Source: Spirosoma arboris (GTDB lineage: Bacteria; Bacteroidota; Bacteroidia; Cytophagales; Spirosomataceae). Taken from it: a stretch of DNA of 64,000 nucleotides. The notes under the pieces were generated by a model. It searched no databases. It saw only the letters and a program-made list of their open reading frames with translations, and had not been told where the DNA came from. A program made the translations under genes and the position numbers. Of the stretch, positions 1-9,397 are shown piece by piece. Position 1 is the first letter of the stretch; the number at the start of each line of letters is the position of its first letter. The stretch covers positions 360,800 through 424,799 of the forward strand of contig NZ_WPIN01000008.1 in the NCBI RefSeq assembly GCF_009754945.1, read 5' to 3'.

Positions 1-1220
1 AAATTATAAAGCTGGGTGTAATTGGCTATAAACCGCTGGGCAAATGGAATGTCGAATTGGGGCCAATTTTGAATTCATATGCCAGCAATAATATCGAGGG
101 CCACCGGTTTCGGCTTGGTTTACGAACGACCACGGGTTTCAGTAAAAAGTGGCTTCTGAGTGGCTATGTCGCTTACGGTACTCAGGATCAACAGATAAAG
201 TACAGTGCCAATATCGAATATATTCTGAGTCGAAAGCCCTGGACGGTCATTGGTGTGAAGCGAAGCTATGATCTGGAGCGTATTGGGGTATCTACCGACA
301 ATATTGGGAACAATTCGCTATTTGCTGCTTACTCGCGATTTGGTACTATCCGACGACCGTATTTCCAGGAAGAAAACCTGGTGTATTTCCGGCGCGAGAT
401 GGGTCGAGGTTTTACACAAACATTGGCTTTACGTAATCGCAGTTTCGAGCCGCTGTTTCCATTTGCCTTCCAGCCACAAGTGCATGACGACGACCAGACC
501 ATTCGGAGTACCTATCAAACAACGGAGCTGATCTCGGAAACCCGTTTTGCTCCCGATGAGATAATACTTCAGAACGACAATGTGCGCCTTAGCACCGGAG
601 CCGTGCGCAAGCCTATTTTTACATTACGTTATACATTTGGCGTTCGGAATGTTCTCGATGGCGATTTTACCTACCACCGTATCGCTCTGGGCATGAAGCA
701 TTCCTTTCGAATGGGTGTGCTGGGCAGAACATACTATACTCTGGGATTGGGAATTATTCCATCAACAGTTCCTTATCCATTGCTCTATACACCCCTGGGC
801 AACGAGTCGTCTTTCTATGTAGGGAATGCTTACAACCTAATGAATTACTTCGAATTCGTTTGCGACCGCTGGGCAACGGTGCAGTTTGAGCATAATTTCA
901 ATGGCTTATTGTTCAATCGACTGCCCTTATTGCGTCGGCTCAAATGGCGCGAGTTGATCACCGCAAAGGTTCTGGCGGGTAGTGTTTCGGCTGATAATTT
1001 AGCCATGATTCCTGCTACCAATGCAGCGGGTCAGGCAGTTGAAGGGTTCAGCTCACTCACCCGAACGCCGTACATAGAAGTAGGCTACGGGATCGACAAT
1101 ATCTTTAAAGTGCTGCGAATCGATGCCATTCACCGGCTCACGTATCGCGATAATCTCAGCCGAACCGGCGTGCCCGTTACCCCCTTTGCCATCAAACTCT
1201 CAGGCTGGCTGGCGTTTTAA
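1..1220 (+). CDS. DUF5686-type outer-membrane protein, 5' end outside window
   Basis: The frame is open from the first bases of the window, so the TTG at 57 is not the true start and the gene begins upstream. The visible 400 or so residues are aromatic-rich beta-strand sequence with alternating pattern and end on Phe (GWLAF), as outer-membrane barrels do. The segment around GHRFRLGLRTTTGFSKKW matches the barrel part of the DUF5686 family, whose full members are ~800 residues with an N-terminal carboxypeptidase-regulatory-like domain. Function is unknown; outer-membrane location is inferred. The next gene is convergent. Confidence 0.75.
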   Translation, partial: IIKLGVIGYKPLGKWNVELGPILNSYASNNIEGHRFRLGLRTTTGFSKKWLLSGYVAYGTQDQQIKYSANIEYILSRKPWTVIGVKRSYDLERIGVSTDNIGNNSLFAAYSRFGTIRRPYFQEENLVYFRREMGRGFTQTLALRNRSFEPLFPFAFQPQVHDDDQTIRSTYQTTELISETRFAPDEIILQNDNVRLSTGAVRKPIFTLRYTFGVRNVLDGDFTYHRIALGMKHSFRMGVLGRTYYTLGLGIIPSTVPYPLLYTPLGNESSFYVGNAYNLMNYFEFVCDRWATVQFEHNFNGLLFNRLPLLRRLKWRELITAKVLAGSVSADNLAMIPATNAAGQAVEGFSSLTRTPYIEVGYGIDNIFKVLRIDAIHRLTYRDNLSRTGVPVTPFAIKLSGWLAF

Positions 1221-1257
1221 GGTGGAGCCAGATGTGAGCACCTGACTCCACAAAAAC

Positions 1258-1914
1258 TTACACCGACGCCTTTGCCAATACTTCATCTACCGTTAGTATA
1301 TCCAGCGAAGGAGAAACCAGATCGGCCTGGGTAAGCACATCAGGCGAGCCCAGCCCCACTACAAACATACCCCCTCGCTTGCCTGCTTCTACACCCGCTA
1401 CGGCATCTTCAAACACAACGCACTCTACGGGACTGACGCCCAGTTCGGCGGCTCCTTTGGTGAATACTTCCGGGTCAGGTTTCCCCTTACTGATTTTAGT
1501 TCCGTCAATAATGGCATCGAAGGCATTGGTCATGCCAATTCGCTCCAGAATCATCGGCGCATTCTTACTCACCGAACCAAGCGCCGTTTGCAGACCCGCC
1601 TTGCGGACCTGCGAAAAGAAGGTAGCCACGCCCGGCAGAATATCATCGGAGGTCATCCGGCTGACGAGTTCGAGATACCACTGGTTTTTCTGAGTAGCGA
1701 GTTCAGTCTTTTTCTCCTCCGATAAGGTTAGCCCTCCGTGAGCTAGAATCAGATCCAGCGATTCCATGCGGCTAACACCTTTGAGACCTTCGTTAAATTC
1801 TTCTGAAATGTCGAAGCCGAGTTCGTTGGCAAGTCGTTTCCAGGCTTGATAATGGTAAATCGCCGTGTCGACAATGACCCCATCGAGGTCGAAAAGAAAT
1901 GCTTTGATAGACAT
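1258..1914 (-). CDS. pgmB: Beta-phosphoglucomutase (HAD family)
   Basis: A 218-residue HAD-superfamily phosphatase/mutase. Motif I is FDLDGVIVD with Asp9 as nucleophile and Asp11 as general acid/base. An alpha-helical cap follows, with the substrate-facing segment around GVSRMESL. Motif III Lys is in SKGKPDPEVF and the metal-binding acidic pair in VVFEDAVAGVEAG. The DGVIVD plus cap signature and length are those of beta-phosphoglucomutase, which converts beta-glucose-1-phosphate to glucose-6-phosphate after maltose or trehalose phosphorolysis in the cytoplasm. It fits the two GH13 amylases at 21.6-25.3 kb, though it is not in one operon with them. A related sugar phosphatase is the alternative. 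Confidence 0.85.
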   Translation of the reverse strand: MSIKAFLFDLDGVIVDTAIYHYQAWKRLANELGFDISEEFNEGLKGVSRMESLDLILAHGGLTLSEEKKTELATQKNQWYLELVSRMTSDDILPGVATFFSQVRKAGLQTALGSVSKNAPMILERIGMTNAFDAIIDGTKISKGKPDPEVFTKGAAELGVSPVECVVFEDAVAGVEAGKRGGMFVVGLGSPDVLTQADLVSPSLDILTVDEVLAKASV

Positions 1915-2039
1915 GATACGTCAGGTTGGCAAGCGACAAAAGTAGCCGATTCAGACCATAGTAAGTAGTATTATGTAGCTGACATGCAACGTTGGCTGGT
2001 ATCGAATGTACAAAGCAGAGGAAGCAACCGTGCGAAAGG

Positions 2040-2447
2040 TTATTCTTTCACACCCATAAACTCCAGTCCATCAGCCTGATCGGCTCTATGATTAACCATC
2101 AGCATCCATCTTTTCTGAGTGCCGTTGAGGGTACGTAGATCTTCAAACACATATTGACCAATCAATTGATCATCTAATGTTAGATCGTATTTCGTTGTAC
2201 TGCTTTTTACCGCTAGAATCCCGGTTAGTTGATAGGTTCCCGAGCCAAATCGGTCATAGTTAAAGTGATATGTTCCATCGCCGGTCAGCTGAATGGTTAA
2301 CCATTGCGTAGTAGGGAGCGAACAGCGCAAGGGGTCAGCTTCCACTCGAAAACGACCCGGTAATGTTCCATCATCAGGAGTAATCGTCTCTTTTTGACAA
2401 CCCGATAAGACGATCAACAAGGCGAAAAATAAGGAGAATTTAGTCAT
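2040..2447 (-). CDS. Small lipoprotein, unknown function
   Basis: I chose the ATG at 2447 because it opens directly into a lipoprotein signal: MTKFSLFFALLIVLSGC, with the lipobox Cys at residue 17. Longer in-frame starts (2468, 2552) would add charged sequence in front and run into the upstream terminator at 2502-2537. The mature ~120 residues are beta-strand-like (WLTIQLTGDGTYHFNYDRFGSGTYQLTG) and resemble the small lipocalin-like or calycin-like lipoproteins common in Bacteroidota, but I recognise no named family. It is probably transcribed alone, between two hairpins. Confidence 0.6.
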   Translation of the reverse strand: MTKFSLFFALLIVLSGCQKETITPDDGTLPGRFRVEADPLRCSLPTTQWLTIQLTGDGTYHFNYDRFGSGTYQLTGILAVKSSTTKYDLTLDDQLIGQYVFEDLRTLNGTQKRWMLMVNHRADQADGLEFMGVKE

Positions 2448-2501
2448 GAGGTAAGGCGTTTTTGTCATGACCCTGGAAACGGTAAAAGCGTTGTAATCAA
2501 T

Positions 2502-2537
2502 AAAAAAGGTCGCCTGTGTATCCAGACGACCTTTTTT
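2502..2537 (-). terminator. Rho-independent terminator after the DUF4386 gene
   Basis: Inverted repeat AAAAAAGGTCG / CGACCTTTTTT with a 14-base loop, starting 8 bases beyond the stop of the leftward gene ending at 2545. On the minus strand the hairpin ends in a T tract, so it terminates that gene. Confidence 0.8.
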
Positions 2538-2544
2538 ACACGCT

Positions 2545-3276
2545 TTATACAAGCACCATTCTCACTTCCTGCCTGCCGAGCTTAAGAAATTGAAAACCTG
2601 CAACAACCAACCAGATTAACCAGAGGGTGCTACCAATAAGACCCGCCAGATCCCAGACCGGAAAACCAGGAATAACGGTTGCAAACAAATCGCCCTGTGC
2701 CAGTAGGTAAATTGTCGAAGCGAAATAACCAAACCAGCTTAGCCATTTTGGGAATAGACTCAACTGATTAAATGCCGATGCAATCAGGATTGTCCAGGCA
2801 ATTGTCAGTAATTGACCCAAGTGCTCGCCTAGTACTACCCCACCATATTGGTGAATCGTCTGGAATGCAACAATACTGGCTGCTCGAATAGCCGGATCAG
2901 TTGAATGAACATAGTTGTTGGCAAGCACGGGCACGACGAATGTCCAGCGTAACAAACCAATAATTTGTACCAGCCCTGAAGCAACACCCAAAATAGTGGC
3001 CCATCGAATGAAAGGCAGCTTGTTCTCCAGTCGCTGACCAATCAGTACGTAGGCTTCCAGCAAAGGTAAGCCCGTGACCGCAAATGCCCACCACACAGCA
3101 ATAAGTGTTGAGCCACCTGCCTGAAACCGGGTTAATATAGTACCCGTATCCTCCCGAAGAATGAGTGGATAATCAAAAATTAAGGTTAGGATGGTGTACG
3201 GAATGAATACCAGAACAGCTCCAAGAATAAGTAATTTACCGATACGTCGGTCAGTAGCAAAAACGATTGTTTCCAT
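2545..3276 (-). CDS. DUF4386 family integral membrane protein
   Basis: A 243-residue polytopic protein with about six to seven hydrophobic segments: LLILGAVLVFIPYTILTLIF near the N-terminus, TLIAVWWAFAVTGLPLLEAYV, the WATILGVASGLVQIIGLLRW block, a segment after the HQYGG loop, and two at the C-terminus. The loop with TIHQYGGVVLGEHLGQL and the overall layout match the DUF4386 family of Bacteroidota and Actinomycetota, which has no known activity. A small ORF ends 6 bases upstream (3283-3432), so the two may be co-transcribed. Confidence 0.75.
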   Translation of the reverse strand: METIVFATDRRIGKLLILGAVLVFIPYTILTLIFDYPLILREDTGTILTRFQAGGSTLIAVWWAFAVTGLPLLEAYVLIGQRLENKLPFIRWATILGVASGLVQIIGLLRWTFVVPVLANNYVHSTDPAIRAASIVAFQTIHQYGGVVLGEHLGQLLTIAWTILIASAFNQLSLFPKWLSWFGYFASTIYLLAQGDLFATVIPGFPVWDLAGLIGSTLWLIWLVVAGFQFLKLGRQEVRMVLV

Positions 3277-3282
3277 GATTGA

Positions 3283-3432
3283 CTATTGATTATAAACGAG
3301 CGAAGTATACCGAATGACCAGCAGTGAACTGGCTTTGCAGAAGCCATTGATCCCAATACCAGGACGGTAGAATTGTACTATAATCAGGAGACCTGCGGCA
3401 AGGAGGAGACTGGGTAAAACGAATAAGTTCAT
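3283..3432 (-). CDS. Possible 49-residue membrane peptide
   Basis: This short frame begins ATG at 3432 (MNLFVLPSLLLAAGLLIIVQF...) and stops 6 bases before the DUF4386 start. The first 20 residues form one plausible transmembrane helix and the tail is mildly basic. The close spacing suggests co-transcription. No family is recognised, and an overlapping 66-residue frame on the same strand competes with it. It may also be only a leader region of the DUF4386 gene. Confidence 0.3.
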   Translation of the reverse strand: MNLFVLPSLLLAAGLLIIVQFYRPGIGINGFCKASSLLVIRYTSLVYNQ

Positions 3433-3524
3433 ATCGTCTTTTTGGTTGTGATTGACGATACAAAGTTGGAGCCCTCCTCGGCGAATGCACTGGACAAATG
3501 TCTAAATCGCTCGTTGATAAGTAA

Positions 3525-3590
3525 TTAAAAGCCGTACTGACTGTCGAAGCTAGCTATATGAAGAGCTTCGACAGTCAGTACGGCTTTTAA
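3525..3590. terminator. 27-bp perfect inverted repeat (bidirectional hairpin)
   Basis: Arms 3525-3551 and 3564-3590 are exact reverse complements over 27 bp with a 12-base loop. The outer ends are TTAAAAGCCG and CGGCTTTTAA, giving a T tract in both directions. It lies between two minus-strand units and probably acts as a bidirectional terminator. The arms are far longer than termination needs. Confidence 0.6.
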
Positions 3591-3723
3591 CCTGGGGTGT
3601 ATCAGGTACGTAGTTCGGTAAGAGATGATTTGGTAAAATGAATGCTACACTTTGGGTAGAAGGGAGAGGAGATGACTCGCTATAGCATTCAACAACGACG
3701 AGAAATCGACACGCCTAAGCGTT

Positions 3724-3960
3724 CTACTGGCCAAATAGGCCAAGGATTGTTCCAAGACCACCTATCAGCGCTATAATCAGGCCAATAAAAGCGGCTGTGC
3801 CTGTACCTGCAATTAGAAGTATCAATCCGCCAATCAACAGGATAATACCTCCGATCAGAATTACCGGCCTAATCGTTGTTTTTTCTGTATGATTAGGAGC
3901 CAGTTGATGGTTTATCTGTCTGTTGATTTTCTTGAGCACCAACCGTTCCACAATATTCAT
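3724..3960 (-). CDS. Small Gly-rich membrane protein
   Basis: A 78-residue protein. A basic N-terminal part (MNIVERLVLKKINRQ) is followed by two closely spaced hydrophobic, Gly/Ile/Leu-rich segments from residue ~33 to the end, a helical hairpin in the inner membrane. The start ATG overlaps the stop of the upstream frame 3957-4289 as ATGA, which suggests translational coupling. Such small hairpin membrane proteins are common in Spirosoma-like genomes; no role is known. Confidence 0.55.
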   Translation of the reverse strand: MNIVERLVLKKINRQINHQLAPNHTEKTTIRPVILIGGIILLIGGLILLIAGTGTAAFIGLIIALIGGLGTILGLFGQ

Positions 3961-4289
3961 TTTCCGGGAGCATGGACGGCCTCAGGTGCCAGCGTTCCAG
4001 GAGCAGAGGCCAACAGATTTTTTACCCGACTCATTCGCTCAGTCAATTTCTTATTTGTTGCCAGTTTCCTGTCATTCCGAACGTAGATTTCAACCTGTGT
4101 AATGGTCGCATTGGCCTTAGCTAGCAACTCGGTTGGCTCTGTAATCGCTTGCGTAGGCTCAGCTGCGGTCGTTGTCAGTGTTTTGGCATAGGTTTCACCA
4201 GGAACGAGTTGAAAATAAGCAGTGGGACGGCTGCAAGATGAAAGAATAGCAATCCCTAGTTCTGGGTATGACGTAGAATTAAACTGACG
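3957..4289 (-). pseudogene. Lipoprotein-like frame without a usable start
   Basis: The minus-strand frame is open for 111 codons and ends in an ATGA overlap with the next gene, so it is probably genuine coding sequence. Residues around 4253-4233 read GIAILSSC, a lipobox, followed by a mature region (RPTAYFQLVPGETYAKTLT...) rich in Thr, Ala and Lys. There is no ATG, GTG or TTG upstream in the open frame. Either the signal peptide has been damaged by an indel, or translation begins at an unusual codon such as ATT at 4253. No function is recognised. Confidence 0.45.
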
Positions 4290-4320
4290 TTAAATTGCTA
4301 CTCCGGCAAAACAGCAAAAA

Positions 4321-4349
4321 AAATGCTGGCTTTAGTAGAGCCAGCATTT
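4321..4349 (-). terminator. Terminator hairpin reading leftward
   Basis: Arms AAATGCTGGC (4321-4330) and GCCAGCATTT (4340-4349), with a run of A on the plus strand before it, i.e. a T tract on the minus strand. It would end a leftward transcript such as that of the small frame at 4553-4651. Confidence 0.7.
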
Positions 4350-4552
4350 CCAATTCTATCCATTCCTCTTCCCTAAGGCAAACGGTAATCCCATACTTGC
4401 TGACTAATCAGTTCGATTGGGGCAACAGTAGATTTCTATTGCCCCACGCCCAGTCAGTCATTTTTGCTAAACATATACTTTAGTAGCCCATTGACTATTG
4501 CTCTTACGGAACATTGGTTTGGCCACCTCATCTAGTCAGAGTGGCAAACCGA

Positions 4553-4651
4553 TTACATAGTTACAATGGCCCAGGTCGTTGCCATAACCAGGGCAGCCAG
4601 TGTACACAGGATATAGTTTAAGATGACTGAATGATAATTGCGCGTATTCAT
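4553..4651 (-). CDS. Possible 32-residue single-helix membrane peptide
   Basis: ATG at 4651 opens a 32-codon frame, MNTRNYHSVILNYILCTLAA followed by LVMATTWAIVTM. It has a polar N-terminus and one transmembrane helix. Downstream on the same strand lie an imperfect hairpin (4516-4550) and a clear terminator (4321-4349), which supports a short transcript. No homologue is recognised. Confidence 0.4.
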   Translation of the reverse strand: MNTRNYHSVILNYILCTLAALVMATTWAIVTM

Positions 4652-4930
4652 AATGAACAGAACAAGTTAGATGGGTACGGTTTATTCATTAGATACAGAT
4701 TGCCAGAATAGACACAAAATATTTACTAAAAGGTAGGTTATTCTGGTAAACCAGCTTCTAACTGGTTTGCTGGCACTTATTTCTGCTAATACTAGTTTAC
4801 CTAGAAAATTTATATTTTAGTTTAGGTTATTTCATTTATGGTATCCATTAGTTACCAATAAATAAATATCGGCAATAGTTCGATGCTGATCTAGTAACTT
4901 AATTCTCTATTGGCTTAGCTAGTAAAATTT

Positions 4931-7900
4931 ATGTCCTTTATCCCAAATGAAAGTAAGCGACTAGAAGCTTTACATCGGTATCAAATTATGGATACCCTGC
5001 CCGATAAAGCATTCGATCGTCTTACCGAACTGGCATCATTAATCTGTCAGGCACCTATTTCGCTGGTATCACTGATCGATGAAAAGCGGCAGTGGTTTAA
5101 ATCTCGGGTGGGAATCGACGATTCCGAAACCGACCGGGAGGTCGCCTTTTGTCGATACGCTATTTTAGGGAGCTCTATTCTTGAGGTGGAAGATGCCACA
5201 TTGGATACGCGCTTTAAAGAGAACCCATTCGTAACATCAGATCCTAATGTACGGTTTTATGCTGGCTATCCGCTGACCGACCCCGATGGACACGCCTTAG
5301 GAACACTTTGTGTATTGGACCGGGCTCCCAGAAAACTTACCGAAACGCAGTTGCAGGCGTTAAAAATACTGGGCGACATGGCAACGGACCTTATTGTTGA
5401 AAACCGCCAGAAACAGGAGCTTGCCTATTTTGAAAATCTCTTTACGCTATCTAACGATCTGATTTTTGTGGCTGGTACCGATGGGTACCTCAAAAAAATA
5501 AACCCCGCTTTTCATCAGGTATTAGGCTGGGATGAAGATTATTTATTGACCACATCTTTTTTCGAGCTGGTTCACCCCGACGATCGACTGGCTACTGAGC
5601 AAGAGATCAGGAAGTTGGCGACGGGCAATACCGCCATCAATTTTACCCATCGCTTCCAGTGCCAAAATGGCACCTACCGCTATCTCCAATGGGTAGCTAC
5701 ACCTGAACCAGCAACGGGTTACCTGTTTGCCGTTGCCAGAGATGTCACCGACGAAAAACAGAAAGAGTTTAAGCTGTATCAGTCGGAGAATCGATTCCGC
5801 TCATTTTTTGAAAATTCTCAGGGACTCATGTGCGTGCATGACCTGGACGGTACACTTCTGTCGGTCAATGCTGCTGGGGCTCAGGCGTTAGGTTACCAAC
5901 CCGAAGAGTTGATTGGTCACCGTTTGCAAAATGTTGTCCCTCAAGAACAACATGCGGGATTTGAGGCTTACCTGGAGGCCATTCGTAAAAATGGTCGGGC
6001 TAATGGTATTATGCATACACTGCATAAAAATGGCTCCCTGCACATCTGGTTATTTGCGAACGTTCTGGAGCATGAACTAAATGGCGATTCTTACATCATC
6101 GGGAATGCCATCGACATTACCAGGCGGCACCAGCTGGAAGTCGATTTGAAGTGGACGAAGCAAATGCTGGAGCAAACCAATGAGGTAGCTCGAATTGGCA
6201 CCTGGGAAGCGGATTTTACCGAGGGAACTATGTACTGGTCATCAGTTACCAAAGCGATTCATGAGGTACCCGATGAGTTTACACCTATGCTTGATACGGG
6301 CGAAACCTTTTTTAGAGGGAAAAACTACGACCGTATTGTCGAGGCTGTTGACCGATCCATTAGTGAAGGGACTGCATTTGATGTAGAACTTCAGATCATT
6401 ACAGCGGCAGATCGGGAAGTATGGGTGCGCGTAGTAGGAAGGCCCGAATTTGGCGGAGAAGGGTGCAAACGCCTATATGGCACGTTTCAGGATATTGACG
6501 AAAAGAAAAAAGCAGAGCAGGAATTAGTCAACGAAAAATCAAGACTGGCGGCCTTTGTTGAACATGCTCCGGCGGCTGTAGCTATGTTCGATCGGGAAAT
6601 GACTTACCTGGCTACCAGTAACCGCTGGATGGAAGATTACCATCTGGAGAATAGTGTCGTTGGCTTATCGCATTATGACGTATTCCCAACTATATCTGAT
6701 GAGTGGAAGGCCGTTATTGAGCGAGGCCTTAACGGAGAGGTGGTAAAAAATGATGAATATATCCGACGACCAGACGGCTGGGAGCATGCTCAATATATTC
6801 GGTGGGAGATGAGGCCCTGGTACCAGTTTGATGGGTCTATTGGAGGCATCATGATGTTTACCCAGGATATTACCGAATCCTGTCTCCAACGAGAGGAGTT
6901 GAAAAAAGCCAAACAACTGGCAGAACAAGCCAGCGTGGCAAAATCTGAATTTCTGGCCAACATGAGTCATGAAATCAGGACTCCGTTAAATGGGGTAATT
7001 GGCTTTACCGATCTGGTTCTGAAAACATCACTTAATGAAACCCAACACCAGTATCTGTCTATAGTCGACCAATCGGCGAATGCGTTATTAAGCATCATTA
7101 ACGATATTCTGGACTTTTCTAAAATTGAAGCGGGTAAACTGGAGATGGCTATTGAGAAAGTAGACGTCTACGAAATCAGTAGCCAGGCCGCCGATATAAT
7201 CACCTATCAGGCTCAGAACAAGGGCCTTGAAATGTTGCTGAATTTGCCTACCAATTTACCTCGCTTTATTTATATCGACTCTGTACGCTTAAAGCAGATA
7301 CTGGTCAATCTGCTGGGTAACGCTGTCAAATTTACCGAGAAAGGCGAGATTGAATTAAAAATCACACCATTAACCGATCCGGCGCAAGAGTATGTCACTT
7401 TCCGCTTTGAGGTACGGGATACGGGTATTGGCATTAAACCCGAAATGCAGGATCGCATCTTTGACGCGTTCTCTCAGGAAGATGCCTCGACCACGAAAAA
7501 ATACGGCGGAACTGGACTTGGATTGACTATCTCTAACAAGCTATTAGGCTTGATGGGAAGCCGCCTTGAGTTGGTTAGCAAACTGGGAGAAGGTAGTTGC
7601 TTTTCGTTCGATGTTCGACTTAAAACCGAAACTGGTGATCCAATTAACTGGCAGAATGTCGATTTGGTGAAGAATGTGCTGATTGTAGATGATAATGAAA
7701 ACAACCGTATGATCTTACGGCAAATGTTTTTGTTAAAACAGATTATCGTCGAAGAAGCCAGTAACGGATTTGAGGCCCTTCAGCTACTAGCCAAAAATAA
7801 ACAGTACGATGTGATTCTGATGGATTACCATATGCCGTATATGGACGGCCTGGAAACCATTGAGAAAATTCGGGCTAATTTCTCGTCGTCTACCGACAAA

Positions 7901-8845
7901 CAGGCTATTATCCTCCTGCATAGCTCATCGGATGATGAACGACTTATCAAAGCGAGTGAATTGTTAGACATTAACCAGCGCTTAGTGAAGCCGGTTAAAA
8001 TGAATGATTTGTTCCGGGCTTTATCCCGACTAGATCAGCAAAATGACAAGCCCTTGACTATAGAGGTTGAGGATTCGACTCTGGTTGGTACCAGTGCGGT
8101 CAAAGTATTGTTGGTTGAGGATAATAAAGTAAACCAATTACTGGCTAAAACCTTCGTGACCAAGCTAGTACCGAATGCCCAGGTCATAGAAGCCGTTAAT
8201 GGGCAGGAAGCAGTCGATATGTACGTCCAGCACCAGCCTGATCTGATTTTGATGGATATTCAAATGCCTGTCATGAATGGGTATGAGGCTACACAACGCA
8301 TTCGGGAATTAGAACAGGGACGTCATATTCCGATCATTGCTTTAACGGCCGGTACCGTTAAGGGTGAACGGGAAAAGTGTTTGGCAGCGGGTATGGATGA
8401 TTTTATTACGAAACCGATTGTTGAAAAATCAATGGTTTCCCTCTTTCAAAAATGGCTGGAGACACAATCCGTTGAGACGCAAACGATTGCTAATTCGGAT
8501 GAGCCCGATGCTCATTTTGACGCTCAGGTGTTAAAAATGATAGCAGGGCAGGATTTGGATTTTCTGGAGAAGCTAATGGAAGCTGCTGAAGGGGAACTAA
8601 CTAGTTCGTTGTCTGTACTTTTACAATTGGCAGCAAACCGGAATCTGGATGGGTTAAAATCGGCAGGACACAAGTTGAATGGAACTGCATTGAGCGCCGG
8701 TATGCCCAGCCTGGCTAAATTGGCATATAAGCTGGAGCATCTGGATCGGTTTGATTCGAATATAGTACGTGAATTGCTGGATCAGACTCAATCGGAAATC
8801 AACTATGTCATTTCCTTAATGAATGACGTACTAAAAGCAGCCTGA
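4931..8845 (+). CDS. Hybrid sensor histidine kinase (GAF, PAS x4, HisKA, HATPase, REC x2, HPt)
   Basis: A 1304-residue cytoplasmic-looking sensor with no transmembrane segments. Order: N-terminal GAF domain (~20-160); PAS (~165-275, ENLFTLSNDLIFVAG); second PAS with PAC (~285-405); third PAS-like block starting NEVARIGTWEADF; fourth PAS (~540-655). HisKA follows with phospho-His680 in FLANMSHEIRTPLNGVIGF. The HATPase has DTGIGI and GGTGLGL boxes. Receiver domain 1 has phospho-Asp965 (LMDYHMPYMDGLE), receiver 2 has Asp1109 (LMDIQMPVMNGYE), and the HPt domain has His1247 (GHKLNGTALSAG). All phosphorelay residues are present, so it can relay His-Asp-His. No output regulator is adjacent; the signal is unknown. 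Confidence 0.93.
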   Translation: MSFIPNESKRLEALHRYQIMDTLPDKAFDRLTELASLICQAPISLVSLIDEKRQWFKSRVGIDDSETDREVAFCRYAILGSSILEVEDATLDTRFKENPFVTSDPNVRFYAGYPLTDPDGHALGTLCVLDRAPRKLTETQLQALKILGDMATDLIVENRQKQELAYFENLFTLSNDLIFVAGTDGYLKKINPAFHQVLGWDEDYLLTTSFFELVHPDDRLATEQEIRKLATGNTAINFTHRFQCQNGTYRYLQWVATPEPATGYLFAVARDVTDEKQKEFKLYQSENRFRSFFENSQGLMCVHDLDGTLLSVNAAGAQALGYQPEELIGHRLQNVVPQEQHAGFEAYLEAIRKNGRANGIMHTLHKNGSLHIWLFANVLEHELNGDSYIIGNAIDITRRHQLEVDLKWTKQMLEQTNEVARIGTWEADFTEGTMYWSSVTKAIHEVPDEFTPMLDTGETFFRGKNYDRIVEAVDRSISEGTAFDVELQIITAADREVWVRVVGRPEFGGEGCKRLYGTFQDIDEKKKAEQELVNEKSRLAAFVEHAPAAVAMFDREMTYLATSNRWMEDYHLENSVVGLSHYDVFPTISDEWKAVIERGLNGEVVKNDEYIRRPDGWEHAQYIRWEMRPWYQFDGSIGGIMMFTQDITESCLQREELKKAKQLAEQASVAKSEFLANMSHEIRTPLNGVIGFTDLVLKTSLNETQHQYLSIVDQSANALLSIINDILDFSKIEAGKLEMAIEKVDVYEISSQAADIITYQAQNKGLEMLLNLPTNLPRFIYIDSVRLKQILVNLLGNAVKFTEKGEIELKITPLTDPAQEYVTFRFEVRDTGIGIKPEMQDRIFDAFSQEDASTTKKYGGTGLGLTISNKLLGLMGSRLELVSKLGEGSCFSFDVRLKTETGDPINWQNVDLVKNVLIVDDNENNRMILRQMFLLKQIIVEEASNGFEALQLLAKNKQYDVILMDYHMPYMDGLETIEKIRANFSSSTDKQAIILLHSSSDDERLIKASELLDINQRLVKPVKMNDLFRALSRLDQQNDKPLTIEVEDSTLVGTSAVKVLLVEDNKVNQLLAKTFVTKLVPNAQVIEAVNGQEAVDMYVQHQPDLILMDIQMPVMNGYEATQRIRELEQGRHIPIIALTAGTVKGEREKCLAAGMDDFITKPIVEKSMVSLFQKWLETQSVETQTIANSDEPDAHFDAQVLKMIAGQDLDFLEKLMEAAEGELTSSLSVLLQLAANRNLDGLKSAGHKLNGTALSAGMPSLAKLAYKLEHLDRFDSNIVRELLDQTQSEINYVISLMNDVLKAA

Positions 8846-8849
8846 TTAT

Positions 8850-8908
8850 TTAACCGCAGCGTCACAGAGGGAACAAGTGTTTTATGTTCTCTGTGACGCT
8901 GCGGTTAA
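8850..8908. terminator. Long hairpin between convergent genes
   Basis: Arms TTAACCGCAGCGTCACAGAG (8850-8869) and its exact reverse complement (8889-8908) lie right after the kinase stop. The pairing extends outward into ATTATT/AATAAT with a one-base bulge. It sits between the kinase and the convergent DsrE gene, so it probably terminates both. Confidence 0.7.
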
Positions 8909-8925
8909 TAATTACTTAGGTATTC

Positions 8926-9381
8926 CTAATACGTAAACATCCGGTCACTGTCGGCAGCTAGCCGAACCAGCACCGTAGGCATCGCAAATTCAGCCGGTTT
9001 TCCGCTTATATCGGCATCGGTTAGACCCCGTGCTTTCGATGACATGCCCGACAAATAGAACCGCCCACCCGCTTTCACGATGGCTTCATAATGGTCACGG
9101 AGTTTGCCCGTACCCAAGCCGACAACCTTATCTAACTCCACGTCTTTCAGTAACGTAACGGCATCGCCCGCCAGAAACAGCGCGACGGTATGGCCTTCGT
9201 CTAAGGCTGTTTTAGCTACCAGAAAACCTAAAGCAGCCTTCGTTGCATTGTCTGGAGCGCACGTAATATGAATCAGGAATTTCATCTTTTTAGCGGCACT
9301 TGCTGTCGATACTTGTGCGTGAGCTATTGCGCCCATCCACAAGATTCCAAGTAGGGTAAGTAGAATTCGTTTGGCGTTCAT
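8926..9381 (-). CDS. DsrE/DsrF-like family protein, exported
   Basis: Start taken at ATG 9381 (MNAKRILLTLLGILWMGAIAHAQ), a clean Sec signal peptide cleaved after AHA. An ATG at 9408 would overlap the upstream DUF1059 gene. The mature ~125 residues show the DsrE-like fold: KMKFLIHITCAPDNATKAALGFLVAKTALDEGH, then VALFLAGDAV, then a C-terminal GGRFYLSGMSSKARG loop. The family includes sulfur-relay and peroxide-related proteins; this member lies in the periplasm and its substrate is unknown. It follows the DUF1059 gene by 16 bases and is probably in one operon with it. Confidence 0.75.
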   Translation of the reverse strand: MNAKRILLTLLGILWMGAIAHAQVSTASAAKKMKFLIHITCAPDNATKAALGFLVAKTALDEGHTVALFLAGDAVTLLKDVELDKVVGLGTGKLRDHYEAIVKAGGRFYLSGMSSKARGLTDADISGKPAEFAMPTVLVRLAADSDRMFTY

Positions 9382-9397
9382 GATTTTGGTCAACGGG

